Shown: piece after piece, positions 58,389-64,000 of the stretch
Layout: every line of letters starts with the position of its first letter
Numbering within the stretch: the stretch's first letter is position 1
From: Altererythrobacter sp. BO-6
GTDB lineage: Bacteria; Pseudomonadota; Alphaproteobacteria; Sphingomonadales; Sphingomonadaceae
DNA length: 64,000 nucleotides
NCBI RefSeq assembly: GCF_011047315.1
Contig: NZ_CP049259.1
Coordinates: 992,001 to 1,056,000 of the forward strand
Direction of reading: 5' to 3'
Notes under the pieces: generated by a model
Databases searched by the model: none
Told to the model about the DNA's origin: nothing
Seen by the model: the letters and a program-made list of their open reading frames with translations, nothing else
Translations under genes and position numbers: made by a program

Positions 58389-58901
58389 TCAACTGCCTCG
58401 CGGCGGGAGGAAGCGCATCTTGTCCATCACTTCCTGGACATTGCCGGGGCGATCGAACGGCTCAGGCATCGGATCACCGGGCTGGCGTTCACGCCCGATC
58501 GCATTGAACCAGTCTTCGAGGCCGGGTGGAAAGAACACCCAGAACATCTTCAGGTCGGTTTCGCCGGTGTTCTTGATCCAGTGCGTGCAATTGCGCGCGA
58601 ACAGGATCGTCGTGCCGGGACCGAAAGCAGTCACCTCACCGTCGATATCGACCTCGCCAGTGCCTTCGTAAACGAAGATCAGCTCGTGGTTCTGCTTGTG
58701 GCCGTGTTCGCGCACCATACATCCCGGCGGCATGACCTGGATGCCGCTGGAAAAGGTGTCATACGGCATGTTGTCGGGTGTCAGGTTGACATTGACATAG
58801 CCACGGCTGGGCATCGGTTGCCACAGCGATCGGCCATCGTCGGGGCCGACAATCACCGATTTGCCCTTGGTTATATGGCCAACTGGCGGGTGAACGGACA
58901 T
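58389..58901 (-). CDS. cupin-domain protein
   Basis: The 170-residue protein has one cupin barrel. Motif 1 is PPGCMVREHGHKQNHELIFV, with His-x-His and a further His and Glu, and motif 2 includes FARNCTHWIKNTG. These residues normally bind Fe, Mn or Zn. The C-terminal region, FFPPGLEDWFNAIGRE, is a common ending in cupins of catabolic operons. It may be a dioxygenase, isomerase or sensor; no decision is possible. It precedes the OCD gene by a few bases. Confidence 0.9.
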   Translation of the reverse strand: MSVHPPVGHITKGKSVIVGPDDGRSLWQPMPSRGYVNVNLTPDNMPYDTFSSGIQVMPPGCMVREHGHKQNHELIFVYEGTGEVDIDGEVTAFGPGTTILFARNCTHWIKNTGETDLKMFWVFFPPGLEDWFNAIGRERQPGDPMPEPFDRPGNVQEVMDKMRFLPPRGS

Positions 58902-58914
58902 GAGCGCTGGCTCC

Positions 58915-59730
58915 TCAGTTCTTCAGGAATTCGAGTACACGCGGATTGTAGACATCGGGTACCACCATCGGACAGAAGTGGCCGCCGTGGTCCGCCAAAT
59001 GCTTCTCCGCACCCGGGATCAGCCGCGCCATCTCTTCGGTGAAGCCTGGCGGAGTGAGCTGGTCATCCATGGCGCCGATACAGAAAGTGGGCACGGCGAT
59101 CTGATGCAGGCGGCTGCGCAGGTCATGGGTGTAGACCGCGTTGATGCGTGACAATTCGACCTCAAGCCCGGGAAAAGCCGCCAGCCGCTCTTCCATGAAT
59201 GCGCGCGCGCTCTTCATCTGCGGCTGCAGATGGCGGCTCGGCATGGCAAGATATGTGCCGATGGTAAGATAAGCGAGTGGGCCGCAGCTGATCAGGATCT
59301 CGCGGCGCGTACGAAACAGCTCGGTCAGATAGGTGTCCGGCCCGGCCCAGCTGCACGACAGGACCAGCTTTTCCAGCCGCTGCGGCGCTTTCAGCGCGAT
59401 ATGCTGTCCTATCGCGCCGCCAGTCGAATGCCCGATCAGGTTCGCCCGCTCGATCTGCATTGCATCCATCAGCGCCAGCACATCGTCTGCCATGTGTTCC
59501 GCGCCGTAGACGACCTTGTCAGGGGTACTTTCGCCGCATCCGCGGTGGTCGAATGTAATCACGCGAAAAAGTCGGGCGAAAAACTGGACCTGTTTCGTCC
59601 AGAAGGCGCCCCTTCCGCCAAGACCGGCCACCAGAAACAGATCCGGGCCATCGCCCGTGATCTCGGTATGGATTTCCGCGTCCCCGACATCGACGCGGCG
59701 CACTTCGGTTGGAATCAGAGTTTCGCTCAC
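58915..59730 (-). CDS. alpha/beta hydrolase with Ser nucleophile (RutD-like)
   Basis: The start is ATG 59730, overlapping the aldehyde dehydrogenase stop as ATGA, giving 271 residues. LVAGLGGRGAFWTKQ, ITFDHRGCGEST and the elbow LIGHSTGGA with a normal Ser are visible; the acid is in GAMDDQLTP and the His in ADHGGHFCPM. The pattern of GLGG and the rest resembles RutD and related aminoacrylate hydrolases, but no other rut gene is present. It could hydrolyse an enol-lactone, amide or ester. It is cytosolic. Confidence 0.9.
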   Translation of the reverse strand: MSETLIPTEVRRVDVGDAEIHTEITGDGPDLFLVAGLGGRGAFWTKQVQFFARLFRVITFDHRGCGESTPDKVVYGAEHMADDVLALMDAMQIERANLIGHSTGGAIGQHIALKAPQRLEKLVLSCSWAGPDTYLTELFRTRREILISCGPLAYLTIGTYLAMPSRHLQPQMKSARAFMEERLAAFPGLEVELSRINAVYTHDLRSRLHQIAVPTFCIGAMDDQLTPPGFTEEMARLIPGAEKHLADHGGHFCPMVVPDVYNPRVLEFLKN

Positions 59731-61217
59731 CAGCCCGCCTTCAATTGCGTGAAAACCGATTTGGTATTGAGGTAAAGCTCCAGTCCATCGCGGCTGTTCT
59801 CACGCCCGATGCCCGATTGCTTGTAGCCACCCAGCGGCACGTCCCAGTCTGCACCCATCGCCGTATTCACGCCGATGATGCCAGCCTTGATCTTGCGCGC
59901 CATTGTGTGTGCCGCTGTCACGTCCCTCGTCCAGACGCATCCGGCCAGGCCATAGTCGCTGTCATTGGCGAGCGCGATGACCTCATCTTCGCTTGCGAAG
60001 CTCTGCGTCACGAGTACCGGGCCGAAAATTTCCTCTCGCACGACTGTCATGTCGTTTGTGGTACCGGAAATGACGGTCGGCTCCAGGAAGTAACCGCTGT
60101 TGCCATGACGAACACCGCCCGAGACGACTTCCGCCCCTTCGCTCAGGCCTTTTTCGATATAGCCGGTCACGCGCTCGAACTGCTTCGCCGAAACCAGCGG
60201 GCCCAGTTGGCTTTCGTCATCAAGGCCCGGCGCGATCTTCAGCGATTTACCGAATTCGGCGATGCCCTTGATCACTTCGTCCTTCACATCCTCATGCACG
60301 TAAAGGCGCGAAGGCGCAGTGCAGGTCTGCCCGCTGTTGTAGAAAATGCCGAGCGCAGAAGCCGGGATCGCTGCCTCGAGATCCGCATCGGGCATGATGA
60401 TGTTGGGCGACTTGCCGCCCAGCTCAAGGCTGACTTTCTTGAGCCCTTCGGCAGCCGCATGGGCAATGACCTTGCCGGTCGCGGTGGAGCCGGTGAAGGC
60501 GATCTTGTCGATCGCCGGGTGGTTGACCAGCGCCGCGCCAACGGTGTGGCCATAACCGGTCACGATGTTGAGCACGCCTTCGGGCAGGCCAGCCTCCAGC
60601 ATGATCTCGCCCAGCCGCAAAGCCGTGAGCGAGGTGTCCTCGGCAGGCTTCAGAACCGCAGTGCAACCGGCGGCAAGGCATGGCCCCAGCTTCATCGCTG
60701 CCATCACCAACGGGTAGTTCCACGGCACCACCAATGCCGCCACGCCTACCGGTTCCTTGATGGTGTAGACGTGGTGCTCGCCCGGCATGTTGATGTTGTG
60801 CGTGCTGCCCTGGATCTTGTCGGCCCATCCCGCGTAATAGCGGATTGCTCCGATCGCTGCGGCGATATCGCCGCGCGCGAAATTGATCGGCTTGCCATTG
60901 TCGAGCGTTTCAAGCTGGGCCAGCTGCTCCGCATTGGCTTCCATCAGATTGGCGATGCGGTTCATCAGCAGGACGCGCTCGCCGGGCTTCATGTGCGGCC
61001 ATGGGCCTTCGTCGAACGCCTTGCGCGCAGCCATGACGGCCCGATCGACATCGGCCACTGCGGCGTCGGCGATCCGGCCCAACACATCGCCATCAGCGGG
61101 ATTGACGATATCGATCGCGCTGTCGGAAGACGGGTCACGCCAGTCCGCGCCAATCAGGATCTTCTTGTCCTTGCCAAGGAAGGATGTGGTTTCCGGGGCT
61201 AGTGCGATGAGCGCCAT
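59727..61217 (-). CDS. NAD(P)-dependent aldehyde dehydrogenase
   Basis: The 496-residue protein is complete, with VAALVVPWNYPLVM, FTGSTATGKV, the Glu in LELGGKSPN, the Cys in SGQTCTAPSR and GGYKQSGIGRENSRDGLE at the end. The C-terminus LYLNTKSVFTQL is that missing from the frameshifted gene at 24116. It begins 3 bases after the MFS gene stop and is coupled to the hydrolase. It resembles betaine- and hydroxymuconic-type aldehyde dehydrogenases, but the substrate cannot be told. Confidence 0.94.
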   Translation of the reverse strand: MALIALAPETTSFLGKDKKILIGADWRDPSSDSAIDIVNPADGDVLGRIADAAVADVDRAVMAARKAFDEGPWPHMKPGERVLLMNRIANLMEANAEQLAQLETLDNGKPINFARGDIAAAIGAIRYYAGWADKIQGSTHNINMPGEHHVYTIKEPVGVAALVVPWNYPLVMAAMKLGPCLAAGCTAVLKPAEDTSLTALRLGEIMLEAGLPEGVLNIVTGYGHTVGAALVNHPAIDKIAFTGSTATGKVIAHAAAEGLKKVSLELGGKSPNIIMPDADLEAAIPASALGIFYNSGQTCTAPSRLYVHEDVKDEVIKGIAEFGKSLKIAPGLDDESQLGPLVSAKQFERVTGYIEKGLSEGAEVVSGGVRHGNSGYFLEPTVISGTTNDMTVVREEIFGPVLVTQSFASEDEVIALANDSDYGLAGCVWTRDVTAAHTMARKIKAGIIGVNTAMGADWDVPLGGYKQSGIGRENSRDGLELYLNTKSVFTQLKAGW

Positions 61218-61220
61218 TAA

Positions 61221-62579
61221 TCAGGACTCCAAGGAAGATTGAGTGGTTGAACTTGCTGCCGCAAGCGCGCGGTAGGGGCGGAGTGCCGCAAGGCACAGGA
61301 ACACGCCGACGACCATGATTGCCGGCGAGGCAACTGCGAGCGATTTGTCGATTGCTTCTGGCGAGGCGAAAACCGAATCCGTCAGCCAGGCGATCAGGAT
61401 CGGGCCGGCGCTGTACCCCAGCAAATTGGCAATGAGCAGGTAGACGGCGACTACCTGCGCACGCATCCGGTTGGGCGTTATCAGCGGGAATGTCGAAACG
61501 CCGGCGCCAAACGGGACCGTGCCCAGGAAAATGACGAGGCCGAGCAGCGCCAGGGATGCCCAGGCGTTTCCGACCAGCGGGAATGCTACCGCACACGGTA
61601 TCGCAAGCATGATCGCGTAGACCGGCAGGCGAATTGTCGCATCGACAATGCCCTGCGCCAACCAACGCTCAGCTAGGAAGCCGCTCACCACAACTCCGCC
61701 GATCCCGGCCAGCATGACTACGGGGCCGAAATACTGGCCGACTTCAAGCTGGGTCCATCCGTAGACCCGGATGAAAAAACTCGGTGCCCAGGAGCCGATC
61801 CCGTATTGCGCCGCCACAAAGCAGGCGAAGCCGAGCATCAGTGGCGCGAACACCCACAGATGCGATCGCAGGAAACTGATCACTTCCAAAGCCGGCGGTG
61901 CATCGTCTGTCGCCAGCACGACTGTGTCATCACGGCGCTGCGGTTCGCGCACGAACAGCAACAGGAAGAATACCGGCACGCTCAGCAGCGCCACTGCCAT
62001 AAACGTCAACTGCCATGGCGCAAAAGTTCCAAAAGGCAGTGTTTGCGGGCCGATAGCCTCGAGCTTGGCGTAGAGGAACCCGCCGACCATCAATGCAAAG
62101 CCGGAACCGATGAAGCCGGAGCCGGTGAAAACGCTGACCGCGGCCGGGAGTTTCTCTTTGGAAAAATAATCCGAAATGATCGAGAAGCCTGCGGGAGCGA
62201 GTGTCGCCTCACCGATCCCCACCAGCATGCGGGTGATAAACAGTACCGCAAAACCGATCGCGAGGCCGCTTGAGAATGTCGCTGCCGACCAGCAGATCAA
62301 GCCGCCCAGGATCACCCATTTCCGGTTATGGCGATCTGCCAGCCAAGCCAGCGGCAACGCCATGAACGCATAAAGCAACGCAAAGGAAAATCCCTGCAGC
62401 AGGCTGATCTGGACGTCGGTGAGAGCCAGATCTGCCTTGATCGGCTCTACCAGCAGGTTGATTATCTGGCGGTCGATCCAGCTGACGATAGAAGCAATCG
62501 AAAGGGCGATGACGACGAACCATGCCTGCTTGCTCGAAGGAAGCTGGATTGGCGCGGTTTTGCTGGTGGATTGCAACAT
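61221..62579 (-). CDS. MFS transporter, spinster-like
   Basis: The 452-residue protein has twelve hydrophobic segments with SWIDRQIINLLVEPIKADL after helix 1 and LPLAWLADRHNRKW in the loop between helices 2 and 3. VGIGEATLAPAGFSIISD is the helix 4-5 motif. It is a paralogue of 20916-22259. It heads the minus-strand operon to 57382 and is divergent from the FAD oxidase at 62699. It likely brings in the compound processed by the aldehyde dehydrogenase, hydrolase, cupin and OCD enzymes. Confidence 0.92.
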   Translation of the reverse strand: MLQSTSKTAPIQLPSSKQAWFVVIALSIASIVSWIDRQIINLLVEPIKADLALTDVQISLLQGFSFALLYAFMALPLAWLADRHNRKWVILGGLICWSAATFSSGLAIGFAVLFITRMLVGIGEATLAPAGFSIISDYFSKEKLPAAVSVFTGSGFIGSGFALMVGGFLYAKLEAIGPQTLPFGTFAPWQLTFMAVALLSVPVFFLLLFVREPQRRDDTVVLATDDAPPALEVISFLRSHLWVFAPLMLGFACFVAAQYGIGSWAPSFFIRVYGWTQLEVGQYFGPVVMLAGIGGVVVSGFLAERWLAQGIVDATIRLPVYAIMLAIPCAVAFPLVGNAWASLALLGLVIFLGTVPFGAGVSTFPLITPNRMRAQVVAVYLLIANLLGYSAGPILIAWLTDSVFASPEAIDKSLAVASPAIMVVGVFLCLAALRPYRALAAASSTTQSSLES

Positions 62580-62698
62580 GGCGACTGCCTACTCCGCTCT
62601 CGTTCAAGGCGCACACTGAGGGACGTCAATATCCGCGTGGTGGACAAGGCCCTGCCGACCCTCGCGAGCAAGGTAGTTTCGCATACAAATTTGCATTG

Positions 62699-64000
62699 AT
62701 GACCTCTGCCTTCGGTTCCAATGTCGATAATGCTGACGATGCGATCGTTCCGCTCGCCGGGCTGGTCGCTGAGCTCGGTGAGGAGGCCGTCGAAACACGC
62801 GAGAACGAGCGGCGCTTCGCCAGCCAGGATCTGTTTTTCGAGGGGATCTTGCCGCTGGCCGTGGTTTCGCCCTCTTCCACCGCGCAAGTTGCTTCGCTGG
62901 TCGAATGGTGCGTGCAACACAGGGTAGCGATTTGCCCGCGCGGCGGAGGCATGAGCTATACAGAGGCCTTCCAGCCTCAAGACGGTCGCAGCGTGATACT
63001 CGACTTCGCCAGGCTCGCGCAGATCCGCCAAATCAACCTCGAAGACGGGAACGTCACGGTTGAGGCCGGATGCACCTGGGCTGCGCTGGACGATGCGCTC
63101 GCCAAGCATGGTATGCGTGCGCGATTCTGGGGGCCGATGTCAGGTCGCACGGCCACAATCGGCGGCTCTTTGAGCCAGGGATCGGTCACCTTCGGTTCGG
63201 GAGTGACGGGCGCCTCAGCCAATGCGGTCAAAAGCTTCGAGATCGTTTCCGGCACCGGAAGCGTTCTCCTCACCGGCTCTGACGGCAGCGCGGGGACCGG
63301 CCCGTTCAATCGCCATTTCGGACCCGACCTGACCGGGATCTTTGCCAATGATGCCGGCGCGCTGGGAATCAAGACCGCTGCGACGCTCGAAATCGAACCT
63401 AGACCCGAACTGGTCAACGGCCTGTCGTTCGCGTTCAATGGCTTCGACCTGATGTCTGACATGCTGCGCGAAGTGCGATTGCGACGGCTGGCGAGCGAAT
63501 TGCTGGCGATGGATGCAGATGTGGCCCGGCAGAACGCAGGGCCACCCGACCTTGTCAGGGATGCCAAAGCAGCGTGGCGCATAGGCCTTGCGGCTGGCAG
63601 TCTTACCGCAGCAGTCAGCCGGGTTGCGCGCATTGCCATGGCTGGCAGGCGCTTCCTCGACGGCGCGGCCTACACGGCTCATTTCGTGGTCGAAGCGCGC
63701 GACCGGGACGAGATGCGCAGCCGCCTCAAGGCGATCAAACAACTCGCGAAAGGCGGGAAGGAAATCGTCAACACGGTGCCGCTATCGATCCGGGCCATAC
63801 CGTTCCCAGAGCTTCCGGTAACGCACCCAGATGGCCGCAGGATGCTGCCGATCCATGGCGTGATCGCGGAGTCGCGGATCAAGCAATTTCATCGCGACTA
63901 TCTGGCGCTGAAGGCAAGACGGCATGAACAGATGGCAGCCTGCGATGTGACCGTTGCGGAATTCTTCGCCGGCATTGCCGGAATCGGCACGCTCTATGAG
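62699..64000 (+). CDS. FAD-linked oxidase (FAD_binding_4), 3' end outside window
   Basis: The gene starts at ATG 62699 and runs past base 64000, so about 434 codons are visible. The PCMH FAD domain matches 22389-23951: VSPSSTAQVASLVEWC, CPRGGGMSYTEAF, TVEAGCTWAALDDAL, ATIGGSLSQGS and FANDAGALGIKTAATLEI. The N-terminus carries about 20 extra residues. No signal peptide is present. It is divergent from the MFS/aldehyde dehydrogenase operon, with a 119-base gap that must hold both promoters. Substrate unknown; the pairing with a spinster-like carrier repeats the arrangement at 20916-23951. Confidence 0.9.
   Translation, partial: MTSAFGSNVDNADDAIVPLAGLVAELGEEAVETRENERRFASQDLFFEGILPLAVVSPSSTAQVASLVEWCVQHRVAICPRGGGMSYTEAFQPQDGRSVILDFARLAQIRQINLEDGNVTVEAGCTWAALDDALAKHGMRARFWGPMSGRTATIGGSLSQGSVTFGSGVTGASANAVKSFEIVSGTGSVLLTGSDGSAGTGPFNRHFGPDLTGIFANDAGALGIKTAATLEIEPRPELVNGLSFAFNGFDLMSDMLREVRLRRLASELLAMDADVARQNAGPPDLVRDAKAAWRIGLAAGSLTAAVSRVARIAMAGRRFLDGAAYTAHFVVEARDRDEMRSRLKAIKQLAKGGKEIVNTVPLSIRAIPFPELPVTHPDGRRMLPIHGVIAESRIKQFHRDYLALKARRHEQMAACDVTVAEFFAGIAGIGTLYE

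Noticed and set aside
58915..59730. rutD of a pyrimidine degradation operon
   Set aside because: The protein looks RutD-like, but no other rut gene is adjacent; neighbours are an aldehyde dehydrogenase, a cupin and an OCD-family enzyme.
1..64000. RNA genes, CRISPR arrays, insertion sequences, attachment sites
   Set aside because: No tRNA or rRNA sequence, regular short repeats, transposase or integrase genes, or flanking direct repeats were seen by eye.

Overview
The window is a dense, GC-rich bacterial locus with no rRNA, tRNA, CRISPR array or insertion sequence that I can see. Two TonB-dependent receptors with the plug motif VTARKRE, spinster-like MFS carriers, Tat- and lipoprotein-exported enzymes and many 4-base ATGA overlaps suggest an alphaproteobacterium, most likely a sphingomonad (Sphingomonadales). 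Nearly every gene is a catabolic enzyme or a transporter, so the window reads as one accessory degradation island. The substrate cannot be read directly.

Layout. 1-2239 (minus): two PuuE/imidase-like polysaccharide-deacetylase-fold hydrolases and a cysteine amidohydrolase. 2330-8796 (plus): an alpha/beta hydrolase with His at the nucleophile elbow, a 54-codon gene, aconitase-type large and small subunits, an HMG-CoA-lyase-like enzyme, a CaiB-type CoA transferase and a lipoprotein VOC protein. 8800-13051 (minus): DUF1330, a membrane protein, a small helical protein and its methyltransferase, then a VOC protein and an MDR reductase. 13289-17553 (plus): a LysR regulator, two DUF1838 proteins, a frameshifted VOC lipoprotein and a second GxHxG hydrolase. 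17550-20594 (minus): cytochrome b561 and a TonB receptor. 20916-27048 (plus): MFS carrier, FAD oxidase, aldehyde dehydrogenase (frameshifted near its end), methyltransferase and small partner. 27055-33090 (minus): SDR, third GxHxG hydrolase, aldehyde dehydrogenase, third deacetylase-fold hydrolase, Asp/Glu-racemase-fold protein, FAD monooxygenase. 33252-36973 (plus): GMC oxidoreductase, KMO-like monooxygenase, CpeT-like lipoprotein. 36986-41481 (minus): VOC, DUF1838, DUF3598-like, SnoaL-like, MmgE/PrpD. 41521-48194 (plus): MFS, methyltransferase, degenerate beta-lactamase-fold protein, periplasmic hydrolase, DUF1838, PhyH-type oxygenase. 48237-57185 (minus): two beta-lactamase-fold lipoproteins flanking a hydrolase, small partner, methyltransferase and GPH symporter, then a second TonB receptor. 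57382-62579 (minus): OCD-family enzyme, cupin, RutD-like hydrolase, aldehyde dehydrogenase, MFS. 62699 to the end (plus): a second FAD oxidase, cut by the window edge.

How the genes may work together. TonB receptors would import the compound. Exported DUF1838, hydrolase, VOC and beta-lactamase-fold proteins would act on it in the periplasm, MFS carriers would move products inward, and flavoenzymes, aldehyde dehydrogenases and CoA enzymes would finish the job. The clearest chemical logic is in 1-8200: ring-opening of a cyclic imide, amide hydrolysis, hydration of an (alkyl)maleate, CoA transfer and retro-aldol cleavage. A shared palindrome, TTGTC-NN-GACAA, sits upstream of at least four transcription units and suggests one common regulator encoded outside the window.

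The most novel points are a methyltransferase/small-helical-protein pair present three times, three alpha/beta hydrolases with His in place of the nucleophile Ser, four DUF1838 genes in one island, and fold homologues that have lost their catalytic residues.
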